Source: Onchidella celtica (Eukaryota; Mollusca; Gastropoda; Systellommatophora; Onchidiidae). From it: DNA of 64,000 nt. The notes beneath the pieces were generated by a model. The model was not told the origin of the DNA and ran no database searches. It was given only the letters and a program-made list of their open reading frames with translations. The stretch's first letter is position 1, and each line of letters starts with the position of its first letter. This document shows positions 33,711 to 46,382 of the stretch, piece after piece. Location: NCBI GenBank assembly GCA_963931925.1, contig OZ007579.1:40032533-40096532 (forward strand). The letters run 5' to 3'. Made by a program: the position numbers and the translations under genes.

Positions 33711-33797
33711 CTGTCTGTCTACCTGTCTGTCTGTCTGTCTACCTGTCTGTCTGTCTGTCTGTCTACCTGTCTGTCTACCTGTCTGTCTGTCTGTGTC
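33711..33797. repeat. (CTGT)n/(CTAC) microsatellite
   Basis: About 85 bp of CTGT with CTAC interruptions. Confidence 0.95.
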
Positions 33798-33915
33798 TTG
33801 AATAGGCCCATAGCGAATGACGTCACAGGGTGTTTTTATTTTGTACTCCCGACACCTAAAATGGCGGGCGGATTAGCTGACGAGTGTAACTTCGAGATAT
33901 ATCTAAGGGGTTAAA

Positions 33916-34098
33916 ATGCCTGCTGGTTGCATTGCAGTTGACTGTTATGTCAGGGGTGGAAATGATGGATCCAAGCTGGACAGATTCCCTACCATACGTG
34001 TAAACAAAGGAAAGGAAGTGAAAGAATTGACCGAACGTCTCCCACATGCGTGAACACACGTGCCATTGTTCACTGTAGTGAACTTTTTTTTTAGCTTG
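33916..34098 (+). pseudogene. Decayed THAP-domain sequence
   Basis: From the ATG at 33916: MPAGCIAVDC, then a DRFPTIRVNKGK stretch, ending at a TGA at 34051 after 45 codons. This matches the start of a THAP zinc finger (M-P-x-x-C-x4-C ... FP). One frame over, downstream, TRAIVHCSELFF resembles the CSxHF end of the domain, with Leu where the zinc-binding His should be. So there is a frameshift plus loss of a ligand: not functional. THAP domains occur in P-element-like transposases and in host factors; a transposon origin is more likely here. The GAATGACGTCACAG sequence lies about 100 bases upstream. Confidence 0.6.
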
Positions 34099-34584
34099 CC
34101 GCTGATTGGTTCGTGACGCCTGAAGTGCTCACAGTACAAATCAGCTAACGAATCAAAATCAATGCTACCATCGCCATGGTTAAGTGTCGGTCCTGACAAC
34201 TTAAATGGCCTCTATCAGCAATAGGCCTATAGGTTTTTTGATCGCTGCACATGCAAAATGGAGAGGGACTCTATGAGTTGTTTTTTGGGGGGGAGGGGGG
34301 GGGGGTAAATTATGCTTTTTGGTGTATACGGCATTTTCTCATAAAAACGGCAGTGTTCCGTAGCGGTGACTGACAGAAGTTAAATAGCCTTTACACTGTA
34401 GTACCTCCCCTTCCCCATGATTGCTGATTTATTGACCGTTACTAACTGCAGCTTGGAAACATCCTGCTTAGAGGCCGTAACCAGGCGCATGCAGAAAGGG
34501 GCGCAGAGTGACGGGCATCCATTTCAAGGGGCATCCAATCAAAGAGTGAAATTAAAATTAAGTTTTTTTTGAAATCTGAAATTA

Positions 34585-34985
34585 TTTGTATTTGTATACT
34601 ACGTAAATCCCATTTGGGAAATTTGCTTTTGCGTCATTGCACCCGGTTACAACTGGAGCAGGCACGTCGTCGCCACAGTGCAACGTTGGTCGGCGGTTTT
34701 TTTTTCAGGGGGGGGGGGTTAGGGGGGTTGGAGATGAGGGGGGAGGGGGGTGGAGTGGTATTGATTAATTTTATTTGATTTTGCCCAGGCAGCGGCTTGT
34801 TTGGCCTGCTCTTTTCGATTTCCAACTGCCAAGGTATTTTTATCGTGCGCAACGTGCACACGGGCCCTCCGAGTTTTTTCGTCCTTGCCCGAGAAGACTA
34901 GGTAATCGATCCTACCCCCTGATATGATCAAGGACACGAAAATATGAGAAAAATCCCAGACTTGAAACATGCCTGCACCGGCATG
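34585..34985 (-). mobile_element. SINE copy with AAATAC-type tail
   Basis: The minus strand has the full conserved body and the TTTCCCAAATGGGATTTACG tail, with a C-rich internal tract (plus G runs at about 34708-34755). The tRNA head is lost after CCGGTGCAGGCATG. Confidence 0.85.
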
Positions 34986-35297
34986 GTAGTTAACTTCGTC
35001 GTGCAAGCTGCCCGACGGTCCGGGAAGCTGGTGTGAATGTGGATCCGTGTTTTTATAAGCGAGGCCAGAGTGGAGAACCTGTTACTTGTAAATGCTGTGC
35101 TTAATGCTGGTTAAGACTGTACAAAGCAGCGGTGAATCTATGGGCGCTGTAGAGTTCCCTTATATTTAATTTGAATAACACATTTATTACATCTGACTTT
35201 ACGTATTCAAAATGACTTCCTTTCTTACATTTCTCAGTACTGGGGTCTGTATTTGAGCCATGGGGCCTACAGTCAAGGAGTTAGCCTGGGCAGCGTG

Positions 35298-35545
35298 ATT
35301 TTTTTCCATGCGGGCTTTTGCAAATTCAGGAGCTCGGCAGCAACAGACCCCCAAACACAGGTCATCGGCTAAGGGATTTGTCGTCCTATCGAACACTGCC
35401 ATGGGTCCTGCAGTCTCTGGACTGTGCCTGATATGACTCTGAACGTCACCGAAAATCGCTGGGATGTGTTGGAGCTATCCTGTGTTTGGGGGTGTGTTGC
35501 TGCCCCGCTCCTGAATTTGGTAAAGCTCGTACGGAAAAAAATCAC
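35298..35545. repeat. Inverted repeat (fold-back), 68-bp arms
   Basis: Arm 35298-35365 (CCTGTGTTTGGGGGTCTGTT on the minus strand) is inverted at 35477-35545 (CCTGTGTTTGGGGGTGTGTT) with about 85% identity, spacer about 110 bases. Probably a fold-back or twin-copy transposon remnant. Confidence 0.75.
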
Positions 35546-36437
35546 ACCCCCGGGCATCACCAAATCCCTGAAAGTTACTGGCCCTATCAACATTGTTCTA
35601 GCATATTTTTTCTTCCCTTGGTTTCTATTAGTATCTACTTGAGATTGATTAATTAAACATGCTAGAATTGTGTTCGAATCTGTTGAGATCCTGTACTAGA
35701 ATCTTCTTGTCTCTCCGGTTGTTGCAAAATTATTCTGATTCTTGTCTCGTTTAGATAATAATTATCTGTTTCTCTAAGTGTCTCTCTGTCTGCCTGTCAG
35801 ACTGTTTGTTTATCTCTGTCTGTCTGTCTGTCTATCTCTGACTCTCCTCCTTCTCTCTGACTACCTCATCGACACGATAAAGGTGACATTGTGTTAGGAA
35901 AAAGTATGACAATAGACAGAGCATAGTAACAGAATGATGGGACAGAAGCAGACCTTACAAGAAGCGCCCGCTAACATCCGCGTCATGCTCAGGTCAGCTG
36001 GTGCGAATAAGTAAGAATATTGACAAGACACCTGAGTCGCTTCCTTCAGCCACAACTAATGCATAGAGTCAGTAGACAGTTCTGTTCAAGTGTTTCTAAG
36101 GAAGAAGTAAAGACGAACAATAATGATTCTGCGTCCTTCGTGTTCATAAAAAGTTGAACTTTTTAAAAATTATATAATGTAATTATTTATTCGTGAACAG
36201 TCTTTCATTGAACAAATTGAAGGATTTAAATTTTGAGCATTGTCGCTATTCGGTCACATACAGGAAAGAAATAAAAAGCTAACACAATAAAGGGTAAAAA
36301 CTGAACTTTACGTACTTCCTGTGTCGTTTTTACTTCTTTTGTCATTGCTATCTCGGGGCTTCTAGTGCGGTCTCCTTCTATTCTGTTATGTTCTATCATC
36401 TTGATGTTTGCATGCACAATGCGCCTCACTTCAATTT

Positions 36438-36439
<2 letters not shown>

Positions 36440-36472
<33 letters not shown>

Positions 36473-36516
36473 GCACACGCACACGCACACGCACACGCAC
36501 ACGCACACGCACACGC

Positions 36517-36551
<35 letters not shown>
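36440..36551. repeat. (AC)n with ACACGC blocks
   Basis: About 110 bp of alternating purine-pyrimidine (AC and ACACGC), of a type able to adopt Z-DNA (known property). Encoded Thr/His or Val/Cys frames are artefacts. Confidence 0.97.
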
Positions 36552-36553
<2 letters not shown>

Positions 36554-39319
36554 TAGGAGCCCCCACCATGATAGGGCAAAGTTCGTTTGCTCAAAATCAT
36601 TCAAGTCGTGCATCTGTTTAGTTCGATGTTTTAAATTCCAGGTAAACAAGGAAACCACCAATACAACGTAAAGAAACAACAGTTTATCTATACGCTTAAG
36701 TTAAAACCATTTACTATGAAATTAAGATTTCTATGAAAACCCCCCCACGCCCCATTCTCAAGTGCCACGCCCCATCAAAATACTGCCACACCCCCACCGA
36801 TGGGGCATGGGCCACACCCTGAGAAAGTCTACTTTAAACCATACGGTGTGTCTTTTAATGTCCTTTTTATTTCAAGAAAAGAACAACCGTAGTCTATTTA
36901 CTGCCCGGCCAAACACTTGGGATATTTTGAGTATGTTTGCTAAAGGAGTATTTACAATTTCAGTGACTTCCTGGCAAAACTGGATCCCATTTCTGCCGTT
37001 CGGGGCCCTTGAGCAATTCTGTGGTATTTTCATTCCTTTCTCCATAAATTATGATCGACTGAAACAGGACCTGAATTGTATAGAAACGAAATGTCGCAAT
37101 CCAAAGAGAGAGGTCTTCATGAGAGGTTGCACCTTTTGGCCTCTTGTAACATATTGGCAAGATGTAGTTCGAGCGAGGATACATCGCGGGTATAGCGTAA
37201 AATTGTTGTATCTCCAATGATATGAATAGCGGAAGCTTACTCGGAAATACCACAATGTTGGTCTCAAGGATCTCATATTTAAGGGAGATACAACAATACT
37301 GCTTCTCTGTAACTTAGAACTGGTTAAAGATAGCGCAATGACGAAAAAATTGCAAGAAGCAGTTTGTCATTATTAGAGTATTGCCATTATGAACCCCAAT
37401 TCGTAAACCTGGAGATATAACAATTTTGCTCTATACCCGCGACATGGACTCTTAAATTTAAGTCGTATGACATAACAAATATCCCAAAATATTCCCCTCC
37501 CTCCACCAGTCCACACGTGCCTGTGGCAACTGTAATTGCCCTACGAGGGATGTTTTTTATCTGAATAATGTTTGTCGCACCCACCCTTTTTCAGTGCTAG
37601 ATGTCGTTCTACAATATAGGAATGCCATCTTGTACTAACCACATCCCAGGCAGCAGGTGATCTAGTTACAATTTACATCTCTGTCTCGCGTGCTGCAATT
37701 GGATGATTGTGGTTACATTCAGGGAGGGATGGGGAAGAACGGGGGAAAGAACGAGTGGGGGGGGGGGGTGGGCTCTTGTCTGCGAATATGATTTATAGCA
37801 TAGTGTTGACAGGTCTCCGTGCAATTAACACCCTATGGGAGCGAAGACGTTAAGTTTAACCAGGTGTGTGTCACCTCGTGGCCAGAATGCGCATCCACCC
37901 AAACCGGAATGGCTCCGGTATCGGTGCTTACACACCGCAGTGGAACCACACCGGAGTGTCCATAGAATGCTGACCTGTCTTGAGATTTTGGTCTAGTCAC
38001 GAAACTTGGTCCTGCCCACTTTTGAATGTTGTCATGTGTATAATCTTTCGTTATCAGCCAATCACAATGGGTTAGTGCGCGCTTAAACTTAACCTGCATT
38101 AGTTTTCGGAGGATCACTGTCCTAGGTAGTTGCATCTTCATTTTCAAGTTGCTGAAGAAGCACCCTCTACGCTTTTTTTTTTCTTTGTTGGCTAATGATG
38201 CCATTTATTGGTCTGTACTGAGAAAATTCAAAGTGCAAGGTTGGAAGGAGGGATGGAGAGAACATTGCAAAAACTGGGTTTACTGGTAGAAGCTACGTCA
38301 TTCAGAATGGTGACTCGTGGAAACACTGCAGTACCCTCTTTACCTCCTGCCCCTGCCCTGCCCCCAGGTTTCCCTGGATAAAAACATTAATTTACAAGGT
38401 GTAGGGGTCTTCCTGGTTATGGTCTTACGGTTTTCATGTTCTCTGTTTGTCCGGGAGTAAGAAAGAGGAGAGGCGGGGATAGGTTGTATGGCGATTTTCT
38501 CATGACATGCAAGACTCCACCTCCTCCTTAGGGTGTTGTGTCAGTTCAGGGGAAATTGTTCTGAGTGAATCTGTGCATGACACAGGACTCGGGAAGGATG
38601 TCATGCTGCTGATGACATCTCGCGACAAGAAACAGAGTGGTCGGTGACATGTGACATATATATCATGATCGTTGTTGTGTAATTGATGCTGGGCTCTGTC
38701 AGAAATTCAGCTGCATTGATGCTGGGCTCTGTCAGAAATTCAGCTGCTCGGAATTTCCGCCCCGCGGTACTACTTTTTTCAGATTTAATTTACTTTGTAA
38801 AATATTTGTAACTTTATTTCAGTATTCAGATCTCAATTGTTGACCACCCACTTTCATATTTTAGCGACTAGATGGTTTCCCACTAAATTTGACTAAGGTT
38901 CCATGCCATGTTTACATCCCATATAATAAGCCTGTCATCGAGTTATGATATTATGTTTATGTAAAGATGCGCTAGATGTGTGTACCATGAACGGGGGATG
39001 GGGTAATATAAATGCTACAAACCCGTCCTTGTAATATGTAGTCTCAGGTTCAAAAATGCTTCTCCAAAGTTTCTGGAGCAAGGCATGAGAGTCTCCCGAA
39101 GTATGGACCCATATTTGAATTTGGGTGGTCTTTCCTGTCATGAATAGTTTTGCCTTATTAACAACACACGTTCAGTGGTTGAAGGTTCATTATTGTACGC
39201 ATCATTCTAAATCAACAACTTTATTCATAGCGGTGTAACAATTTGGTGTCCTGTTTTTACTCTTGAAATTCCTGCTGAATGCAGTTGTTATTATTGAGAT
39301 TTGTAAGTGTATAAGCGAG

Positions 39320-39337
39320 TAAGAGAGAGAGAGAGAC

Positions 39338-39374
<37 letters not shown>

Positions 39375-39590
39375 GAGGGGGCAGAGAGAGATAGAGAGAG
39401 AGAGCGAGAGAGCGGGGGTTGCGGGGCGGGGCTGGGGATGAAGGATACAGAGATACAGTGAGAGAGAGAGAGAGAAGAGGAGAGGAAAGGAGAGAGAGAG
39501 AGAGATGTTACTATTTCATTGTAAAGTGCTTTGGGTCTACTTTATGGAGACAGGCACTATATAAATGTACTCCATTATGATTATTATACC
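39320..39590. repeat. (GACA)n/(GA)n followed by a LINE/SINE-type tail
   Basis: (AGAC)n at about 39335-39375 and (GA)n to about 39505, then TTGTAAAGTGCTTTGGGTC and GGCACTATATAAATG with TTATTAT. The GA tract next to an AAGTGCTTTG...TATATAAAT tail is the same arrangement as at 48870-49070. Confidence 0.7.
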
Positions 39591-40199
39591 TGCATTATAT
39601 CATTTTTAAAATCTTGTAAGCACGAATGTCCTCTCGCGTATTTTATTTCATCCCTCATTAGTGCTCAAGTCACGCGACATAAACTTCACTTTCTGTGAAA
39701 TAAAATCATATTCCCATCATCAGCCCATTAAAAACAGCGTTGAGGGCGCTCCTTCAGCAGCCTGTGAAATGCGCATTTTAATCTACCCCTGTGTTTGTTG
39801 TTACTGTAACTTCATTTAATGTCATTCCTTAAGTTCGTACATTTTTTTTCCACTCTATCTCGGGCTTTTGTGCGAGGGTGTCGGTGAAAACTTGTTGGGT
39901 GTGAAATTAATAGACACTTGGGCTAGTTAAAAGAATTTGCAGGTCGGAGAGCGAGACCTTAAAGTTTTTTCCGAAGCTTAGACAAGAACAGCTTGAGAAG
40001 TGTCGGGTGCCACGAGACACTGAAGCATGAAGTGCGTTTCACACTTGGTGACACCTTGCGGCGTGAATGAAGCCCTGTGACCTGAATGACACTTGAAGAA
40101 AGCGTGACTCTGTTACGATGCTGAAGACGAGACCGGATCATGGAATCGTTGAGAGTCGAATATAACGAACAGTGGCCAAAATTCACTCATTAAAAAGCA

Positions 40200-40276
40200 T
40201 TTCTTCGGGGCCCTTCCGGGATTATGGGCCCTGAAGCTTCAGCTTCATTAGTTTCATAGTAAGTCCACCACTACTA
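40200..40276 (-). mobile_element. hAT-type MITE fragment
   Basis: Minus strand TAGTGGTGGACTTACTATGA then GAAACTAATGAAGCTGAAGC; homologous to the end of 29682-29863. Confidence 0.55.
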
Positions 40277-41379
40277 ACGAACAAAGTTCATCTTCGGCTC
40301 ATTTAGACTGTGTTCAGATTGTCACGTGTGGGTAAGAATTCCCGTATGAAGATTGCAGTAACTTGTGGTAATTTCTTCAGTCATTGATTACTCTTAGTCT
40401 TCATTCTAGAAATTATTAAGAGTTGAATCACTGGGCCAGGCGCACACATGTAACATATTGTCCTGTTGCCGTCGTGTTTTAGTTTCATCAGAGAGTAAGT
40501 ATGTAAAGAGAGGGGGCGCTATTGGTCAATCTTCTCCACCGCGAGATACCACTGTTGGCATGGAGCGGAAAGTAGGTCACAGCGGTAAACAATACCCGTT
40601 TGTACATTCCCACTGGAAGTTAGAGCTTACACACAGCTTTAACTAGTTTCAATCAACTCAAAAATGTGAAGAAACCACAGTTGGTAGATCCGCAAGCTGT
40701 CTTCGGCACAGATCGTCCCTTCCAGTTCTTAGTTACGCCGTGACCTAGTTCAGCGAAACGGAGACATGATTTCTGTCAATACATACGTAATCTCTGGTTT
40801 CTTATCCTATTGATTCTGCAATGTGTTCCATAATTATGTACGAATCTCCATAAAGATCTCGCATTAGTTTGTCCGGCGTGAGAATGCCAGTACACTCAAG
40901 ATACCACGCAATGCACTTTATTTTTTAATCTGTCCGTTATTCTCATCGTCCGTGTAAAAGAAACAAAAAACCGGTCGAAGTAACGGTGTTACGGTGGCCC
41001 AATGAAGAGAAAATTGAAGCATTTAACCCTGTCCAGATCCGTATTAAGAATAGGGCAAAAAACTTACATTAAAACCCGCTTTACTTAAACCTGTGCCCAG
41101 TACATAGAGGTGTAGACTCTACATCTGAACCGCTATTCGCAGGTTGGTGTTAATTTGCCCCTGGCAAACATTCCGGGTCTAATCGTCGCTTTCTGTCAAT
41201 TTCTTTAAACATCCTCGGCATTTTTACGGCTTCTTTTATGGCGGGCTCGGGGCGTTTTGATTCATTATTCACGCGGTGTTAAGTCAGAGCAAATTATGGG
41301 GGATTCAAAACTGCATGAATACCGTTCCTCCAATCTGACTGTACAGAAATTCAGATTGCTGCAATACGGATAAAGACGG

Positions 41380-41620
41380 TATTTGCCAATCAAGGTCAAA
41401 TTCACTTTGTAACACCATTCTATAGAATGAAATATGTTCTGTCTTTCTATGTGGGTCATATATGTATACGACAGTAGTTTCCAAACTGAAAACTGGATGA
41501 ATACAGTAGGTCCAATATGACTGTACAAAAAGGCGTACTACTGGTTTACGGGGAAAAAACGACACACGCCGATCGGGGTTACATTTACTTTTGAAACACC
41601 ATTTTGAAAAATGATTTATT
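41380..41620. repeat. Dispersed repeat, duplicated piece
   Basis: Two adjacent diverged copies of a block with GCCAATCAAGGTCAAATTCA and AACACCATTCTATAGAATGA, with TCTGACTGTACA upstream in each. Same family as 33545 and 50610. Confidence 0.55.
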
Positions 41621-41947
41621 GATTATGCTCTCTCCTTCACTTTGGCTTATGATTTTGTGCGTCTTGTAGTTTCCTGTGGTCAAACAGAGAATGGAAATAC
41701 AGTGAGGGACAACGCGCGACCTTTTTTTTTGTGTGTGTCTTTTATAAAATTATGTCTTTTGCGCCCATTTTTTCTTTCCATAACATGGCAGCAGAGTTCA
41801 GGACATGTCGTAAAATTAAGTGGCAGGCTGTGATCTGCCAGGGTAAGTTGTTTAGAATCAAGTCATATTGTCTGTAGAATGCACACAACTCAAAAGCAAG
41901 TGAAATGGTACTTGATGCCGCTAACCCCATAGAGCCTGGAATGCCAA

Positions 41948-42288
41948 TGCATAGATCTTGCATAGAGAAATACGTCATGACTTTTAACACGGAACAGATC
42001 TTGCATAGGGAAATACGTCTTGACTTTTAACACGGAACAGATCTTGCATAGAGAAATACGTCTTGACTTTTAACACGGAACAGATCTTGCATAGAGAAAT
42101 ACGTCTTGACTTTTAACAGGGAACAAATCTTGCATAGAGAAATACGTCTTGACTTTTAACAGGGAACAAATCTTGCATAGAGAAATACGTCTTGACTTTT
42201 AACATGGAACAAATCTTGCATAGAGAAATACGTCTTGACTTTTAACAGGGAACAAATCTTGCTTAGAGAAATACGCCTTGACTTCACG
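41948..42288. repeat. 43-bp tandem repeat, about eight copies
   Basis: Units of AACAGATCTTGCATAGAGAA then ATACGTCTTGACTTTTAACACGG. Later units share AACAAATC and CAGG variants, indicating duplication from one end. Confidence 0.93.
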
Positions 42289-42657
42289 AAACAAAACCTT
42301 TTAGAAATAAACAAGGTCAGAGCCGTCTTTAAAGCATGGGCACACTGGGTAGTTGCCCTGGGGCCCTAGGGGCTTAAGGGCCCTATGCATGCTATTTAAC
42401 ATTGGTTTTTGAAAGGGGAAGAAAATCCTTTTGCTTTGTCCAGGGCCACCTAATGATGTTAAGGCGGCAATGGACAAGGTTAGGGATAGGGTAATTACCC
42501 ACGACTGGATGGTCAGGACGTACGGAACAAAAAATGTATCTTGTGAAGTCCCGCCTTGGAAACAAACAATGAAAAACCTTACAATAAATCACGAAACATT
42601 TAGAAATGAAATGGCAGGAATACTCAAGATTCAACTGAAACAGAACAGAATTGAGGG

Positions 42658-42784
42658 GGTTAGAAGTAGAATGGGTCTAGGTGCCATTAGCAATTAGCCC
42701 CCTTCCAATTCCATATATTATACTGACGTTAGTATTACAAGGGATCTAAGTGTCAGTGGCACCTAGACCCCTTCTGATTCCAAC
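42658..42784. repeat. Short inverted repeat
   Basis: GGGTCTAGGTGCCATTAGC at the left and GTGGCACCTAGACCCC at the right are inverted, about 30-bp arms. MITE-like, unassigned. Confidence 0.5.
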
Positions 42785-43584
42785 TTTTTCAGTTGTACGT
42801 CCCGTAGGCGGGCTCGAGCACACAAGTTTTCTGACGTGAAACGGAGAAACAGCAAATTGTATCACTCGAACGGAAGACGAGTGACCTAAACTTTGAGTGA
42901 CATACGGGATTCTGAATTACGAGTATACATTCAGGGTATAAGATTTGCCCACAAATTGTTGCACTGGCCTTTGGGGGCGGGGAGGGGGGAGGAGAAAGCG
43001 GAAAAGGTGGGGGGTTGGGGGGAGGGGGGGATAAAGACCGGGGGTTGATGGAACATTGGGCGCGAAGACTGGCACGGGGACTGGTTGGCGAGGGATAGGG
43101 ATAAACAACATCTCACAGTGAAGTGAATTTTATTATCTACATCCACGATAAAAGATGTGGCCGCATAGTGCGGTACCGCCCCTTTTGGTGGAAGAGGAGG
43201 GCTGGGGATAAAGTGGGAGGCGATTTCGGTTGGCGAGGGATGGGGACATTAAGCAACACGCCACAGTGAAGTGAACAAAATGCCAATTTATGCCTCCTTA
43301 CGAATGTTCCGAATATTGAATCTCAAAAGTTTATGTCAATAGAGATACCGTCACAGAAAGATGTCGAGATTTGATCACCAGTTTACTATTTCACATCACT
43401 ATCCACCCGTGTTTACCCAAATATTTGATCCAGTATTGAAGGATCAGGGCGGGCATAAATTCACCCTTAAAGCCCGAGGTAAAACTCCCTGGAAACTTTC
43501 AGTTATCTCTGACGACCACAGAGAACACTTGGGTCTTAGAGCGAGTAACATCCTATGGCTCCACTCTACAGAAGGCGCAGAAGG

Positions 43585-43830
43585 TAAAAGTGCTCACCTA
43601 CAGATCAATTATTTGTCATTTTGTCCCCTTGGAGTAACAAGGTTCTAAACTTTCTTCCATCAATTTTTGAGAAATTGATGATTGAAGTTTCATGTACTCT
43701 CAGCTTTTCGACATACGACTTTTTTTTCTTTTTAGTAATACGTGTAAATGACACGCCGAATCCGTCAGATACTTTGATACACTATGGAGAAGTTCTGTAG
43801 AAGCGTGTAACTCAGTTCAGCCGAAAGGTG
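43585..43830 (+). repeat. Dispersed repeat shared with 6105-6335
   Basis: Same ordered blocks as at 6105: TTTGAGAAATTGATGATTG, TTTTTTTTCTTTTTAGTAATAC, GATACTTTGATACACTATGG, CCGAAAGGTGAGG. Confidence 0.6.
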
Positions 43831-44224
43831 AGGATAGAACCTTGTCACTTTAGGGAGACGACTCGTAGATCAAGTTTTGGGTCACATTTTTTTTTCCCTT
43901 TGGGAACGAGTGAAAAATATATTTTAACAAATTAATTTGTCTTTGTGATTAATTTTTGCCATATTCCTTTAGATCTGAGTTAAATATTATGTACAGATTT
44001 AATGTAGAAATTTCCTTTGTCAATGTGGGTAAAAAAAAGTCGACGGCATTCCCGTGATTTTGAGAATATGTAGAAATAATATAAATAATATATCAAAAAT
44101 GTTTGGTGTTTAGTGGGAAAAAGGTTCGGTCACTTTCTGCCCTTCTGATTGGGTGGAAATGTTGACCATACAGATATCGACACTGAACTCAGTCAGAGAG
44201 AAGGAGAGTGAGAGAGGAGAGGGA

Positions 44225-44310
44225 GAAGGGGAGAGAATGATAATGAAGATCATTTATATAGCGCCTAATCCAAACGAGTTTGCTCTAGGCGCTTTTATTA
44301 GAAAAATTTC
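44225..44310 (-). mobile_element. LINE/SINE-type 3' tail (AGCGCC family)
   Basis: Minus strand: AAGCGCCTAGAGCAAACTCG then GGATTAGGCGCTATATAAAT, the tail also found on the SINEs at 1132 and 48560. Confidence 0.65.
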
Positions 44311-46382
44311 CTAAGTATTTGTATATCACACTGCAACCGATTTCCCTCATTCACCACAATTAAATAGTTTATTTTAATACACGCACTACGATTAGTAATT
44401 CTACCAGTGAAAGCGCTTGCGCGGTTACAGCTCAACATAAAAATCTTATTGAAGAAAATCTCGGATTCCCCAAGGCAAGTTAATGAGCTGATAAAGGACT
44501 CTTCTTTTTGTCTGAAGAAACGATGTAGAAGAAAAGTTATGATGAAAGATATGTACGGTCCTAGAAGGAACACGGTCATACTATGGCAAACGGCGGTACT
44601 TATCAAAAACCACATTTTTCAGATGACGTCAAAAACATTTAGCGTTGCTCCGCCTTTTATTCTCTTTTCAATTTACAGGCGTATTTTTTAGAGACCAAAA
44701 GAAACTATTTTTCAAGCTTTTTGCACCAGGTTCCTTCCCCAAAAACATTACTTATTACTTTCCTTTTCCTTTTGCTATCCTCTCGAGCCGTTAAGTGTTG
44801 AAGAGAGATGCAGCTTTCGGGTGTAGGCCTGATGGATAGCATCTGCCATGGTTAAGTTGATTTTTTCACTTTTTACTTAACACATTCTGTCCATCTTTTC
44901 CTGGAACGTCCCTTATTCCAATCTCTTAATTTTCAATTCCGTCATCGATTATCATCTTACAGTTTCCTCCTAGAAATATAATAGACACCTACAATGTATA
45001 TTATAACATTTTTAGAGATAGAGTGTACCCAGTTTTCTTTGTTTTTAACGCTCCATCATATTATTTCTTATTTGATATTTATTTAGCGATTGTTTGTGAG
45101 TTCTTATGAAATGATAATCGTTTAAACAGAATAAAAAGAAACTATTGGTCGTACACAGGTGTAACCCCGAGAGAGAAAAGCAAATTTCATTCTATGTAAT
45201 GATGATGGACCCGGCTTGGCGTATACAGTGTTTTGCCGTAACATGGCAGCACAGCTGGCTGAGTCTTTGGGCGTTATGCTTAAATTCTGGATGTAACGCA
45301 CTTTCACCGCCCACTTTGTGGGTAAATAAATTACTTTCGTTTATGTTCAGTGTTGTAATATTTAACTGTGGGGTGACTGGATGAAACAGTTGCAGTCTGG
45401 GAAGATGGGATTGAAGGGAAGGCTCAGCATGGCGTCCGTGAGGTAAGACTGGGACTTTCTGGGTGGAGAACGTTCTTGTTTTGGTTGCACTTAACTTACA
45501 CATTGAGCATCAACAAATGTCCTTAGTCATTGAAAGTCTATATTATTTATTACTTATTACTCTAAGTTAATCTCATTTGACTTGGAAGCAGCTGCGTCGT
45601 TACTACAAAGCTGTTGGTGCGCAGCATCGGGTCTCATCTGCGTCTGTTTTGATTCCACATTTCACATCTCAAGCCAAAAACCGAAAAAAAAAAAAAAGAT
45701 GCGGCCAAGTGCGCCATTGCTCTTAAGAGTGCAGACAACAATGCCAACTTACGTTACATAGATATTTTGAGCAGTAATTTTGTTAATTTTGCTTTTAACA
45801 GGAATAAATTGTGTTTAAATCTGATTCACGTTAGTTTACAAAGTCAGTTTTTCGCTATGCTATAATTGTTTGTTTTGGCAATCGTCCCAGATGTAGATTT
45901 GGAGACTCCCCAAACTATATAAAACTTGAAGCTCTCCTGTTCAAAAATTAAACCAGATTATATCGGAAAGATTCGTACCAAATGGTGACGCCATACAAAG
46001 AAAATTGAATATTATTAAAACATAATTATGTATTTTTTAGTTATTTAATAGAATGTTTAATGGGCTTTAACTCTTACCTAAACCAATTACATATAAAGAA
46101 ATTACGAAACTTCATAAAGCAAAAAAAATTCCGCAATTTTGTTGAGTCCATGTGCGGGTTGTTTTGAGATCCTGCTTAAACTGTGACGTTCAGCTGATGC
46201 CAAAACCGTGGATTGTATGAGAAAGTGGGACTCGTCACTAAGCGTCATGCTGGAGAAGTCCCTGGAGTGATTTTTTTGGCCGTAATAATTCAGATCACGA
46301 TTCCCCCCTTTCCTCTTCAAGGTTGTCTTTTCCTGTCTTTCGGTAGATTCTGTACTTATTTTAACCACGAAATGGTGAGAGA

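Noticed and set aside
36388..36679. Thr/His and Val/Cys repeat frames
   Set aside because: Translation of an (AC)n microsatellite in different frames.
36762..37220. 152-codon open frame
   Set aside because: No recognisable motif, low-complexity start, overlapping antisense frames of similar length; no splice or promoter context.
42431..42697. 88-codon open frame (MLCPGPPNDVKAAMDKVRD...)
   Set aside because: Overlaps dispersed sequence (GGACAAGGTTAGGGATAGGG) that also occurs near 22855 and ends in an inverted repeat; no domain recognised.
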